DNA of 64,000 nucleotides from Planctomycetaceae bacterium (GTDB lineage Bacteria > Planctomycetota > Planctomycetia > Planctomycetales > Planctomycetaceae), in assembly GCA_041398785.1 (NCBI GenBank), contig JAWKUA010000009.1, positions 124,001 to 188,000 of the forward strand. Direction: 5' to 3'. This document shows positions 28,406-38,336 of the stretch, one piece after another (position 1 is the stretch's first letter; every line of letters begins with the position of its first letter). The notes below the pieces were generated by a model that did not search any database, had not been told where the DNA came from, and saw only the letters and a list, made by a program, of their open reading frames with translations. Made by a program: the position numbers and the translations under genes.

Positions 28406-31400
28406 ATGATTCCCGCACGATTTCGTGACCTGTTGTTTCGCAAGAGTGTTTCCAGTCGTCCCGCGCGCCGTCGCCGCTCGCGGCGAAGCAGTCTGTGTGT
28501 TGAATCACTGGAAAGAAGATCGCTGCTGACCACGTTCACGGTCACCAGCCTTGCGGATTCCGGCGCCGGCACGCTGCGGCAGGCGATCGATGATGCCAAT
28601 AACAATGACAATGGCTTTGAATATGATGAGATCGCCTTTGACCTGCCTTCCGGGAGCACAATCTCGCTGACGTCGGGTGACATCGCCATTACAGAGACGG
28701 TCGCCATTCTGGGGCCGGGAGAAACCGAACTGACGATCGACGCGGGCGGAAACTCGCGAGTTTTCGATATCATCGAACAGCCGGAAACGTTTCTGGGAGT
28801 CGACATTTTCGGTGTCACTCTGACGGGCGGTTCTGAAGTTGATGGCGGTGCAATTCGCAACATCTTCGGCAGCGTCTACATCGCCGAAAGCACGCTGACC
28901 GGCAATTCGGCGTCGCGCGGCGGAGCCATCTACACTGAAGGTGATTCGCTTGGCTATGGCGGACCGCTGGCATCGCTGTATCTGGACGACGTGGAAATTT
29001 CCGGCAACTCGGCCGACGACGGCGGTGGCATTTACAACAACCTGGACCACGTTGAGCTGTACAACGGTTCGGTTGTGTCCGGCAATTCCGCCACCAACGA
29101 CGGCGGAGGCATCTACACGCTGGGACAGGGCGGCGGCGTTGTTCTGGGCACGCTGTTTGTCTACGAAGGCAGCCAGGTCAGTAACAATGTGGCCGGCAAT
29201 AACGGAGGCGGAATCTACAACGAAAACGATCACGTCGAATTGTGGGACGGCAGCCTGATCAGCGGCAATGTGGCCGGCAACGCGGGTGGCGGTGTCTACA
29301 CTTTCGCGGACGGCTTTAACGGGCCCGGCGAAACACTGTACGTCAGTGACAGCCAGATTACCGGCAACACGGCGGTTCACGGAGGCGGCATCTACAACAG
29401 CGGCGACTATGTTTCGCTGTTCCGCAGTTCTGTCGACGGTAATCAGGCCACCGGTACGGACGGCACCGGGTCAGCCGACGGACTCGGCGGCGGCATCTAC
29501 AGCGAGAGCAACGAACTCGGCTATGGCAGCGTCGATCTGTACCAGTCGACTGTCGCCAACAACGTCGCTCAGGCGGGAACCGGTGTCACGGGAGCACCCG
29601 GTGTCGGTCAGGGTGGCGGAGTCTACGCCGGCTCCGGGGCTCTCTACACGTACCAGTCAACGCTCAGCGGTAATCAGGCTCTGCGGCGAGCCGACGGGCA
29701 GGGTGAAGGCGAGGGCGGCGGGCTGTGGAGTTCCGCTGACTATATGTCCGCGGAGAACTCGACGTTCTCCGGCAACTCGGCCGAGGACGCCGGTGGCGGC
29801 ATCTATACGGGAACGGCGGTCGAGGCTTCTTATTGGCTGTCTTTCGTGACGATCACGAACAACACCGCAGCGGACGGCGGCGGCATCTTCCATGACGAGT
29901 CTGCCACCCTGACCATCGATGGCTCAATCGTCGCGGGAAATTCATCGAACGACATCACAGGAGCGTTCAGTGGAACGTCCAACCTGATCGGCGTTGATCC
30001 GCTGCTGGGGCCGCTGCAGGACAATTTCGGCCCGACGCAAACTCACGCACTGCTGCCCGGCAGTCCGGCCATCGATGCCAGTACGCTGAGTCGGTTTGAA
30101 GATCAGCGCGACCTGCGCGTCTTTGGAACGTCGGACATCGGTGCGTTCGAAGTCGTGCTGGACTTTGGTGATGCTCCGGCATCCTTCCCGGTGACTTTGG
30201 CCGATGACGGTGCCCGCCACGAAGTCAGCGGCCTGTACCTTGGCAGCTCCGTCGACAGTGAAGCAGACGGCCAGGTTTCCAATGCCGGCTTTGCAAACGC
30301 AGACGACGACAATGGTTTCCCGGATGATGAAGACGGCGTTACCTTTGTTGCCGCAGTCGGGGGTTTCAGCGGGCGAGTTGAAGTGGTTGCGTCCGGCAAT
30401 GGATTCCTCAGCGGTTGGATTGACGCGGACGGCAACGGCGTCTGGGATGCAACTGAACAGGTCATCAACGATGTCGCCGTTGCGGCCGGTGTGAACATCA
30501 TTGACTTCAATCTGCCAGGCCCGCCGATTCTGGAAGGGATCAGCGCGATCGCCAGGTTCCGGCTCAGTTCCACCGGCGGTCTGGCTCCGACGGGCGCCGC
30601 AACCGACGGCGAAGTCGAAGACTATTCCCTGCAGATCGACCCCATTGTGTTGCCTGACGGCACAACCGGCGGTTACACATTCACAACGGTGACGCCGCCG
30701 CGCGTGCGACGCTGGTACGACCCGGAAGTAGCGGTCGGCTACGACTACGAAGTCAATCCGGGTGGTGACAACTTCACGTCGGTGGAGTTTGTTTCCGGAT
30801 TCGGTGATGACCTTTACACAGTCGAGTTTGTCGACGGTACCGGCACGGCACAGGTTGTTGTCGTCGGGCCGTTTGATCCGTTTGACTTCGAAACGGAGGG
30901 CAATTCTCCCGGCGGCGTCAGCTTCTTCCGGGTCACCGGCATTGAACCCGAAGCGGGGCTCGATCCGGATGACCCCGCCGCGTTCCCGACCGGCCTGGCC
31001 TTCGGCGATGCCGACAACAATGGTGAGGCTGTCGTTGACTTCACAATGACGCCGCTGGCGACACCGGTGGCCGTCGACGACGCATACGAAGTTGACGAAG
31101 ACAACGTGCTAAACACCAACATTTCGGAATCCAGCGTTCTGGACAACGACACCGACCGTAACGAAGACGAACTGACGGCGTCGGTTGTGTCAGGTCCCAG
31201 CCACGGCACTCTGGAATTCAACGACAACGGCACGTTCGTCTACACGCCGGACGAAAACTTCAACGGCACCGATTCATTCACGTACGTTGCCAATGACGGG
31301 CTTGGAGATTCTGATCCTGCAGCGGTCACAATCACCGTGCATCCCGTCAATGACGTTCCGGTGGCGGCTCCGGACGATGCGACAACCGACGAAGATACGT

Positions 31401-33490
31401 CTGTCGTCATCGACGTGCTCGCCAACGACTTCGACGTGGACGGCGACGATCTGACCGTTGATCCGCAGGAAGGTCCTTCCAACGGGACGATTGTTATCAA
31501 CGAAGACGGAACGATCACGTACACGCCCGATGAAAACTTCAACGGCGAAGATTCGTTTACCTATCTGATCGGCGACGGTCAGGCTGTGTCGGAAGTTGTC
31601 ACGGTCACAATCACGGTAAATCCGGTCAACGATGCTCCGGTTGCCGGTGATGACGAATCGGAAACGGATGAAGATACGTCGGTCGTCATCGACCTGCTGG
31701 CCAATGACAACGATGTCGACGGCGATGAACTGACGGTCGGCATCACGGGCGGTCCCGTCAACGGAACGCTGACCGAAAATGAAGACGGCACATTCACCTA
31801 CACGCCGGCAGAAAACTACTTCGGGACGGACACCATCACATACACGGTGACCGACGGAGAACTGCTGTCAAACGAAGCGACCGTGACGATCACTGTCAAC
31901 CCGGTCAACGATGCGCCGGAAGCATTCGACGACGCCGCTGAGACCGAGGAAGACGCACCCGTCAACATCGACGTCAATGACAACGATCTGGATGTGGAAA
32001 ACGACATCCTGTCACCGGTCATCGTGACTCAGCCGGCCAATGGCTCGGTCGTCGTCGAAGAGGACGGTACGCTGACTTACACGCCGAATCCCGATTTCAA
32101 CGGGACCGACACGTTCACCTATGCAGCCAGCGACGGCGAACTGGAATCCGAACCTGCCACCGTCGCAGTCACCGTGAATTCGGTCAACGACGCACCGGTT
32201 GCCGAATCGGATACCGCGGAGACCGATGAAAATACGCCTGTGGACATCGCTGTCCTGGGTAACGATTCTGATGTCGACGGCGACGATCTGACTCCGTCGG
32301 TCGTGACAGCCCCGGCCAACGGTACGGCAACGGTCAACGAAGACGGTTCGATCACGTACACGCCGAACGAAGGCTTCACCGGAACGGACACGTTCACCTA
32401 CGTCGCCAGTGACGGCACAGACGATTCGAATGAAGCAACCGTCACGATCACCGTCAACGCCGTGAATAACACGCCGCCGGAAGCAGCCGATGACGAAGCG
32501 GACGTCGAAGAAGGCAGTTCTGTTGTCATCGGCGTGCTGGTCAATGACTTCGATGCCGACGGCGACAATTTGACGCCGGTCATTGTGACGGGGCCCGCAA
32601 ATGGTACGGCGACCGTCAATGAAGACGGTTCGATCACGTACACGCCGAACGAAGGATTCACCGGAACCGACACGTTCACCTACGTGGCCAATGACGGCAC
32701 GGCCGATTCGAACGAAGCGACCGTCACAATCACGGTCAGCGCCGCGCCGGGAGGTCCGACGGTCGAGGAAATTCCTGACCCGCTGGATCCTTCGCGCAAC
32801 GCACTGCTGGTCACCGGCACGTCCGAGAACGACGTGATCTTCTTCCAGCGGCGGCGAGGTGGTGCGATTCGAGTGATCGTCAACGGCGAGAACCTCGGGA
32901 CGTTCAACAACATCGATGTTGTGATCGCGGAGGGCCTTGGCGGCAACGACCGCATCATTGTCGACGATTCGCTGATCGTGGACGCTCGCCTGTACGGCAA
33001 CGAGGGTAATGACCGGCTGTACGCAGGACTCGCCGGCATCAATATCCTTGACGGCGGACCGGGCAACGACCGACTTTACGCCAGCCCGTTCGGCAGCACC
33101 GTCATGGTCGGCGGCGAAGGCAACGATGAACTGAACGGAGGCTTCCTGTCTCGCGACATTCTGATCGGCGGAACCGGCGTCGATCGCCTGTACGGCGGAC
33201 TGCTGAGCGAAAGCATTCTGATCGGAGGCACCACAACGTACGACGACGATGCGGTCGCTCTGTCGGCCATCCAGGCCGAATGGGCCTTCGGCGGGCGGTT
33301 CAGCAGTCGCATCCGTAACCTGACGAACGGCGGCGGTCTGAATGGCGACAACATCCTTGCCATCGGTGACACGGTGCATGAGGACGATGCCCGCGATCAA
33401 CTGTTCGGTGGTCTGCTAAGCGACTGGTTCTTCGATCTGGACCGAGATCGACTGCGAAACGTCTGGTTCAATGACTACGTGTCTCGCTGA
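28406..33490 (+). CDS. Giant beta-helix/tandem-repeat/RTX-like surface protein
   Basis: 1694 residues from ATG at 28406, with GAGGAG 9 nt upstream. The N terminus is Arg-rich and carries E33-SLERRSLL, an ExLExRxLL motif common at the start of planctomycete giant surface proteins, then GAGTLRQAIDDAN, a CSLREAI-like motif. About 70-560 is a right-handed beta-helix of repeated GGGIY and SGN turns. About 590-750 resembles a GEVED domain (DFGDAP...SGWIDADGNGVWD, GEVEDY). Six tandem Ig/cadherin-like repeats of about 93 residues (about 888-1445; DEDTSVVIDVLANDxDVDGD, GTITYTPDENFNG) follow. The end has degenerate calcium-binding nonapeptides (GGPGNDRLYA, GGEGNDEL, GGTGVDRLYGG). Probably a calcium-stabilised exported adhesin; the export route is not evident. 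Confidence 0.9.
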   Translation: MIPARFRDLLFRKSVSSRPARRRRSRRSSLCVESLERRSLLTTFTVTSLADSGAGTLRQAIDDANNNDNGFEYDEIAFDLPSGSTISLTSGDIAITETVAILGPGETELTIDAGGNSRVFDIIEQPETFLGVDIFGVTLTGGSEVDGGAIRNIFGSVYIAESTLTGNSASRGGAIYTEGDSLGYGGPLASLYLDDVEISGNSADDGGGIYNNLDHVELYNGSVVSGNSATNDGGGIYTLGQGGGVVLGTLFVYEGSQVSNNVAGNNGGGIYNENDHVELWDGSLISGNVAGNAGGGVYTFADGFNGPGETLYVSDSQITGNTAVHGGGIYNSGDYVSLFRSSVDGNQATGTDGTGSADGLGGGIYSESNELGYGSVDLYQSTVANNVAQAGTGVTGAPGVGQGGGVYAGSGALYTYQSTLSGNQALRRADGQGEGEGGGLWSSADYMSAENSTFSGNSAEDAGGGIYTGTAVEASYWLSFVTITNNTAADGGGIFHDESATLTIDGSIVAGNSSNDITGAFSGTSNLIGVDPLLGPLQDNFGPTQTHALLPGSPAIDASTLSRFEDQRDLRVFGTSDIGAFEVVLDFGDAPASFPVTLADDGARHEVSGLYLGSSVDSEADGQVSNAGFANADDDNGFPDDEDGVTFVAAVGGFSGRVEVVASGNGFLSGWIDADGNGVWDATEQVINDVAVAAGVNIIDFNLPGPPILEGISAIARFRLSSTGGLAPTGAATDGEVEDYSLQIDPIVLPDGTTGGYTFTTVTPPRVRRWYDPEVAVGYDYEVNPGGDNFTSVEFVSGFGDDLYTVEFVDGTGTAQVVVVGPFDPFDFETEGNSPGGVSFFRVTGIEPEAGLDPDDPAAFPTGLAFGDADNNGEAVVDFTMTPLATPVAVDDAYEVDEDNVLNTNISESSVLDNDTDRNEDELTASVVSGPSHGTLEFNDNGTFVYTPDENFNGTDSFTYVANDGLGDSDPAAVTITVHPVNDVPVAAPDDATTDEDTSVVIDVLANDFDVDGDDLTVDPQEGPSNGTIVINEDGTITYTPDENFNGEDSFTYLIGDGQAVSEVVTVTITVNPVNDAPVAGDDESETDEDTSVVIDLLANDNDVDGDELTVGITGGPVNGTLTENEDGTFTYTPAENYFGTDTITYTVTDGELLSNEATVTITVNPVNDAPEAFDDAAETEEDAPVNIDVNDNDLDVENDILSPVIVTQPANGSVVVEEDGTLTYTPNPDFNGTDTFTYAASDGELESEPATVAVTVNSVNDAPVAESDTAETDENTPVDIAVLGNDSDVDGDDLTPSVVTAPANGTATVNEDGSITYTPNEGFTGTDTFTYVASDGTDDSNEATVTITVNAVNNTPPEAADDEADVEEGSSVVIGVLVNDFDADGDNLTPVIVTGPANGTATVNEDGSITYTPNEGFTGTDTFTYVANDGTADSNEATVTITVSAAPGGPTVEEIPDPLDPSRNALLVTGTSENDVIFFQRRRGGAIRVIVNGENLGTFNNIDVVIAEGLGGNDRIIVDDSLIVDARLYGNEGNDRLYAGLAGINILDGGPGNDRLYASPFGSTVMVGGEGNDELNGGFLSRDILIGGTGVDRLYGGLLSESILIGGTTTYDDDAVALSAIQAEWAFGGRFSSRIRNLTNGGGLNGDNILAIGDTVHEDDARDQLFGGLLSDWFFDLDRDRLRNVWFNDYVSR

Positions 33491-33542
33491 CCGGCCACCG
33501 AATTCGGTGATCGGCTGACGCCCGAATTCCAGTAGATGAATG

Positions 33543-33578
33543 AAGCCCGGCTTCCACGTGAAGTCGGGCTTTCTGTTT
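33543..33578 (+). terminator. Rho-independent terminator after the giant surface protein gene
   Basis: A 12-bp stem with a single G-T wobble (33543-33554 with 33560-33571, AAGCCCGGCTTC) and loop CACGT, followed by TTCTGTTT. It lies 53 bp past the stop codon. Confidence 0.85.
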
Positions 33579-33716
33579 GCTGATTGCCACGAGACGATGA
33601 TTGCGTCCTGGTTTAGAACGTTTGCACAGCCGTCTCGATCGTGGACCGTGGATCGTGGATGCCGGAAGTACTCGCTCGATCGTCCTGCGCCGCGTCAGAA
33701 ACGCCAGCCGGTCGAA

Positions 33717-34538
33717 CTACCGCAGTCCTGCTTCGGACATCAGTCGTGCGGTCGATTCATACGCTTCACGAACCCAGGCTTCGATATTGTCGGGATCGGG
33801 GCTGTATTCGAGTTCAATCGAAACCGTGCCATCGTCGATTTCCAGCGCTGCGATCTGGTTCAGGTACGGTGGAAAGTCGACAACACCGCGTCCCGGCGGC
33901 AGGTCGCCGTGTACCTTTCCATCGCAGTCCGAAATGTGAACGTGGATGGCGCGGTTCTTCAGGCGGCTGACTTCGCCGGCCGGCACCCGGGCCAGCAGCA
34001 GGTGCGACACGTCGATGTTCGCGCGAAAGGCTGGGTGATCCACGTCGTCGATGAACCGCACCATGCTGCTGACATCGTTGACCAGCGAAAGACGGAAGGG
34101 TTCCAGCTCCAGAGCGATCTGCAGTCCCAGGCCATCGGCGTATTCCGCCAGGATCCGGCAGTTGCGGACAGCGGTGTCCCATTGTTCTGCGGGAGGAATG
34201 ACTTCCTGCTGCCAGATGTATTCGCCAAGCACCAGCAGCAGATTGCGGGCCTCATATTCGTAACACAGATCCAGAAACGCCCTGCAGCGATCGAGATGAA
34301 ATCGCTGCACACTGGGATTGAAATCCACCAGTCCCGTGGCGACACAACAGATCGAAATGATCGGCAGTTCGGCCCTGCGACACTCGTCGCGGATCAGCCT
34401 GCGTTCGCGGGCGTCGATGTCCAGAGGGTCCGTGAAGATGTCGATGCAGTCGAAGCCGATTTCCCTGGTCTTGTGAATACCCCACGCGGTGTCTCGCCCG
34501 GCCTGTGCCCACGCACTGTTGATCAGTCCGAGTTTCAT
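33717..34538 (-). CDS. Sugar phosphate isomerase/epimerase (xylose-isomerase-like TIM barrel)
   Basis: 273 residues from ATG at 34538 (MKLGLINSAWAQ), with AAAGG upstream. The AP-endonuclease-2/xylose-isomerase-like TIM barrel is shown by IGFDCIDIFTDP, the metal-ligand-type Glu in LGLQIALELEPF, the NIDVSHLLL strand, AIHVHISDCDGKVHGDLPPGRGVVDF and the terminal SIELEYSP. It probably acts on a sugar or cyclitol. It lies 134 bp downstream of a Gfo/Idh/MocA oxidoreductase in the same direction, a frequent pairing in sugar or inositol catabolism. Confidence 0.85.
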   Translation of the reverse strand: MKLGLINSAWAQAGRDTAWGIHKTREIGFDCIDIFTDPLDIDARERRLIRDECRRAELPIISICCVATGLVDFNPSVQRFHLDRCRAFLDLCYEYEARNLLLVLGEYIWQQEVIPPAEQWDTAVRNCRILAEYADGLGLQIALELEPFRLSLVNDVSSMVRFIDDVDHPAFRANIDVSHLLLARVPAGEVSRLKNRAIHVHISDCDGKVHGDLPPGRGVVDFPPYLNQIAALEIDDGTVSIELEYSPDPDNIEAWVREAYESTARLMSEAGLR

Positions 34539-34672
34539 GATTGCCTTTCTGCGTCGGGAGTGTGACCGCAATCCACCGTTCCGCAGCGCAAAACGCCGCA
34601 GCTTTATTGGTGGGTTGACGCTGTTCAATTCCGCTGCCGCATGACGGACGTCAGCGACGGACCGTGATCCGG

Positions 34673-35665
34673 CTAAACTTCGACGATCGTCTCCGAGCGA
34701 GCGGATTCTGCCAGCCTGTCGCAGACGAGCTGTGTTTTTCTCGAGAGCGACAGCCAGCGGTGATCGACGTCACCTCGCTGAACCAGGTCACAGAACCCGT
34801 CGATCATACACTGTTCCAGCGGCTTGTGATCCACAATGTGCTGGGAAGAGATACCGTCGGTGTCATGCACCCAGAACCGCGGAGGTCTGCCTTCCCAGGG
34901 GCGAGTGAAATCGTCGCAAACCAGAGCCTGTTTCGAACCGGCGATTTCAATCCAGCGGCGCCGGACGGCGTCGAACCCCGATTCAACTCCGGCCACCAGA
35001 CCGTTGTCAAACCACAGCATTCCGTTCATGCGCACGTCGACATCGTTGTGCCATCTGGCCGTCGCAAAAACACGCGTCGGCATCCGGTTGAGAAACAGCA
35101 GAGTCGCGCCCACGCAGTACCAGCCCAGATCCATCAGCGAACCGCCGCCGGTCGAACGCTGCATCCGGATGTCGTCCATCGGCCACTCATCCCAGCGAAA
35201 CGTGAATGCCGAGGTGACCTGACGGATCTCTCCCAGCAGCCCGTCCGCCACAATTCGCCGCATCGCCGCCGCGCGGGGAGTGTGGTACCACATGACTCCG
35301 TCCAGCAGCACCACGCCATACTGACGGCACGCGGACACCATTTCGTCAACTTCGGCCACATTCATGGCCAGCGGCTTTTCGGACAGCACATGTTTGCCGG
35401 CTTCGGCTGCTCTGATCGTCCATTCGCGGTGCAGGGAAGGCGGCAGCGGAAGATAGACAGCATCGACATCGGGACTGTCCAGCGCCGCCTGATAGCTGCC
35501 AAACGACGCCGGGATCCCGAGTTCACGGGCGAAGGCCGATGCCTTATCAGCACAGCGGCTGGCAACGGCAACCAGCTTCGCGCCGTCGGATTGCTGAATA
35601 TGGGGAGCCACCCTGCGAGCGATCCGGGCGGTTCCCAGAATGGCAAATCGAATGCGGTCGGGCAT
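34673..35665 (-). CDS. Gfo/Idh/MocA family NAD(P)-dependent oxidoreductase
   Basis: 330 residues. N-terminal Rossmann fold: IRFAILGTARIARRVAPHI (the first Gly of GxGxxA is kept, the second is replaced), ASRCADKASAFARELG, and the family motif EKP at 96-98 (HVLSEKPLAMN), whose Lys takes part in catalysis. The C-terminal alpha/beta domain contains GGGSLMDLGWYCV. It oxidises a sugar or cyclitol hydroxyl; the exact substrate is unknown. Likely functional partner of the downstream TIM-barrel isomerase. Confidence 0.88.
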   Translation of the reverse strand: MPDRIRFAILGTARIARRVAPHIQQSDGAKLVAVASRCADKASAFARELGIPASFGSYQAALDSPDVDAVYLPLPPSLHREWTIRAAEAGKHVLSEKPLAMNVAEVDEMVSACRQYGVVLLDGVMWYHTPRAAAMRRIVADGLLGEIRQVTSAFTFRWDEWPMDDIRMQRSTGGGSLMDLGWYCVGATLLFLNRMPTRVFATARWHNDVDVRMNGMLWFDNGLVAGVESGFDAVRRRWIEIAGSKQALVCDDFTRPWEGRPPRFWVHDTDGISSQHIVDHKPLEQCMIDGFCDLVQRGDVDHRWLSLSRKTQLVCDRLAESARSETIVEV

Positions 35666-35778
35666 GAATCCGTCGGTCGTCTGCGTGAACCGGACAGCGA
35701 ATGTTTCTTGTGCCCGATGATTCTACGCGACCGGGAAACATCACACCACAAGCGCGGCGGAGCGACAGGCCACCGTCG

Positions 35779-36948
35779 TCAGCGGCTCTTCGTGTCCGCT
35801 CCGTCGATCGCGGCCGCACGAACACTTTCGCGGTCAGTCAGCTTAAGGACCAACTGCTGCCGCTGACCTCCCCGGAAGACTTCGATCTTTACGCTTCTGC
35901 CGATCTCCGCCAGGCTGACCAGGTTGATAAGGTGGTTTTCGTCTGCGACAGGAATGCCGTTGAACGAGACGATCACGTCGTCCGGCCGCATGCCGGCGAT
36001 CGCCGCGGGAGTGGGAGTCGCACTTCGGTAGACGCGAGTCACGCGGGCACCGTAGGCCCGGTCCAGGCCCAGCCGGCGAGCCGCGGAAAGGTCAAAGTCA
36101 CTGTCGAGTTCCACGCCCAGGTATGCTCGCTGAACCCGGCCGTACGAGACCAGTTGTTCAAAGACGTGGCGTACCAGATTGCAGGGAATGCTGAAGCCGA
36201 TGCCCTCATTGCCGCCGCTGTTGGAAGCGATGGCTGTGTTAATGCCCACCACTCGTCCGTGCATGTCGATCAGCGGACCGCCGCTGTTGCCGGGATTGAT
36301 GGCAGCATCCGTCTGGATGAAGTCCTGATTGATGACCGTGTGATCTTCCGTCAGAGAAAGATCGCGGCGGCTTTTGGCGCTGACGATGCCCATTGTCACA
36401 GACTGACTCAGGCCGAACGGACTTCCGATGGCAAGCACGTAGTGACCAATCGCGACGGAATCACTGTCGCCCCAGACACCGGTCTGCGTGCCGTAGTCCT
36501 GAATCTGCAGGATCGCGATGTCGCTTTCTTCGTCGCGATAGATTCGCAGTGGGTTGAGTTCCAGACCGTCGGCGGTCTGCAGTTCGATGTCCTGCAGTTC
36601 GGCTCCGCGAATAACGTGGTTGTTGGTAATGACGAATAACCCGTTCACGCGGCTGCTTCGCATGGCCACGCCGGAACCGGTTTCTTCAACTTTGCGTCCG
36701 TCCTTTTCGCGGCGAACGGCCTGGATATGGACCGCCGTCGGCATAACGGCCTGCGAAATGCGGGCAATATGCTCACCGCTGCTCATCAGCGCCTGAGAAC
36801 CCGCGGAGGCCATGTCGGTCCCGCGTTCCGGTGAGACGGCCTGAGCTTTGGAATTCAGGCGGATTGAATCGAGATGCCCTCCCACTGCCAGACCAATGGC
36901 CAGCATGGATGTGGAAAGCAGAATTGTTCCTGATCGTCGCGCCATCAA
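35779..36948 (-). CDS. HtrA/DegP-type serine protease with PDZ domain
   Basis: 389 residues. An N-terminal signal anchor (about 8-24) leads to a trypsin-like domain with the full triad His111 (ITNNHVI), Asp143 (ESDIAIL) and Ser222 (NPGNSGGPLID). A single PDZ domain follows (RAYLGVELD...GMRPDDVIVSFNGIPVADENHLINLV). One PDZ makes it DegS/HhoB-like rather than DegP-like. It would act in the periplasm in protein quality control or signalling. Transcribed alone on the minus strand, 113 bp before the oxidoreductase gene. Confidence 0.93.
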   Translation of the reverse strand: MMARRSGTILLSTSMLAIGLAVGGHLDSIRLNSKAQAVSPERGTDMASAGSQALMSSGEHIARISQAVMPTAVHIQAVRREKDGRKVEETGSGVAMRSSRVNGLFVITNNHVIRGAELQDIELQTADGLELNPLRIYRDEESDIAILQIQDYGTQTGVWGDSDSVAIGHYVLAIGSPFGLSQSVTMGIVSAKSRRDLSLTEDHTVINQDFIQTDAAINPGNSGGPLIDMHGRVVGINTAIASNSGGNEGIGFSIPCNLVRHVFEQLVSYGRVQRAYLGVELDSDFDLSAARRLGLDRAYGARVTRVYRSATPTPAAIAGMRPDDVIVSFNGIPVADENHLINLVSLAEIGRSVKIEVFRGGQRQQLVLKLTDRESVRAAAIDGADTKSR

Positions 36949-37397
36949 CGTACTCTCCGGGGAAAGTCACACTTCCTGTGGCACGGCTCCGTCCGCATCT
37001 TTCTGGTCTGAACCCCGCGTTGCCGACAGCAGACAACTGACGCCGTTGCAGCGTCGGCTGGCCGCCGGAGCGGGAGTGGCACTCGCTTCCGTCGCGATCA
37101 CCCTTTAATCCGGGAACGATCCACCGACGAAATGTCGTCAGGAACTGTTCCCGACTGTCATCGGGCGTTCATTTGCCGCATGGCAAACTGAATCCGGCTG
37201 AATTTGCCGTTGCCGGGAACATCGTGTGCGGAGTGGCGCAACAACGCGATTCGGCGGCATGTGCCGAAGCGTCGGCAGAACTGGCGCGATTGACAGCAGT
37301 CAGACGACCGGTGGTGGCGGTACGGGATTTCCCCGGTCGGTGCCGGAAATTGCCGGTGACATCTGCGGCAACTGTTTGGACTGTACCGGCAAAACAC
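36949..37397. other. Intergenic region between HtrA and the FhcC-like gene
   Basis: 449 bp without a supported gene. Several overlapping short frames on both strands have no family features or start signals. It presumably holds the HtrA promoter and the end of the FhcC-like transcript, but I see no convincing terminator hairpin. Confidence 0.45.
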
Positions 37398-38219
37398 TTA
37401 CGCCGCGGAATGCGGCTGCCAGACGAAAATCTCGCCCTTGCCGGGCACCGACAGATCGCCCGACCACCGCTGATAGGTTCCTTCCGAATCCCGGTACGGC
37501 AGTGAAACACCGAATTGCCGCAGGTGCCGTGAATACACGTTCAAAAACGTCGGATTGCCGTGCGACGATCGCGCGAACGTCGGCATCAGTTGCAGCGGTT
37601 TCAGCGAAATAATCGTTCCGCGGTTCATCCATGCTCCCGTGCGAATTTCGGCCCCGCTGAGAAGCACGATCGTTCCGCCCTTCATCTGCAGGCCGGCGAA
37701 ATCTCTCACGATTCCCCCGAAAACGATCGTTCCGCGGCGCATTCTCATGCCGACTTCAAGTCCGGCGGTGCCATCGACAATGATCGTGCCGTTCTTCATG
37801 CCGGCCAGACTGCCGCGATAAGCAGCACCCACCTGACCGCCGGCATTGCCGTGAACATGTATCAGGCCGTTCTTCATTTCAGCGCCCAGCCAGTCGGACG
37901 CGTTGCCGTGGACTTCGATTCGGCCGCCCGTCATTCGGGCTCCCAGATGCATGCCCGCGTTGCCGTGAACCGTGATGCTGCCGCGCGACATGGACCGGCC
38001 GATCCAGCGCACACGATGCAGGTCACCGTGAAGTTCCAGTTGGTCGCTGCGTTCGCCGCTGACGTCAAAGAACTCGCTGAGCGGGACCTGTCGCTTGCCG
38101 TGGTACAGGGTTAAGTCCTGAATTTCTCTGCAGGACAATTCGGCAAAAGCATCCGGCGAGATTGCTTCCGCCTCCAGAGGCACCGACGGCGGCTGTTTGA
38201 GAGTCAGCGTGATTGTCAT
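37398..38219 (-). CDS. Formylmethanofuran dehydrogenase subunit C/FhcC homologue
   Basis: 273 residues from ATG at 38219 (MTITLTLKQ); ten further upstream codons (to 38249) are possible. A long series of beta-helix turns with repeated GxIxVxGNAGxxxGxxMxxG (ITVHGNAGMHLGARMTGGRIEVHGNASDWLGAEM and onward) matches the C subunit of the formylmethanofuran dehydrogenase and the formyltransferase/hydrolase complex (Fhc), and the related glutamate-synthase alpha-subunit C domain. In planctomycetes Fhc belongs to tetrahydromethanopterin-linked C1 transfer. Subunits A, B and D are not within this window. 117 bp downstream of the deoxyhypusine-synthase-like gene. Confidence 0.85.
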   Translation of the reverse strand: MTITLTLKQPPSVPLEAEAISPDAFAELSCREIQDLTLYHGKRQVPLSEFFDVSGERSDQLELHGDLHRVRWIGRSMSRGSITVHGNAGMHLGARMTGGRIEVHGNASDWLGAEMKNGLIHVHGNAGGQVGAAYRGSLAGMKNGTIIVDGTAGLEVGMRMRRGTIVFGGIVRDFAGLQMKGGTIVLLSGAEIRTGAWMNRGTIISLKPLQLMPTFARSSHGNPTFLNVYSRHLRQFGVSLPYRDSEGTYQRWSGDLSVPGKGEIFVWQPHSAA

Positions 38220-38336
38220 GAATACGATCGTCTTACTGCTGTGACGCAACTGCGAAAGTTTGCCGATCGTCGCAGAATCGCGAATCCAACACGGCCTGTC
38301 GACTGTGCGAATTCGGTCCGCGGCCGGTACGGTCCG

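Noticed and set aside
31070..32740. Periodic repeats of about 280 bp as a noncoding satellite
   Set aside because: They are in frame and encode Ig/cadherin-like domains of the surface protein.
32012..33400. A 462-codon minus-strand frame
   Set aside because: Antisense to the Ig-like repeats and RTX-like end of the giant surface protein; its repetition only mirrors those repeats.
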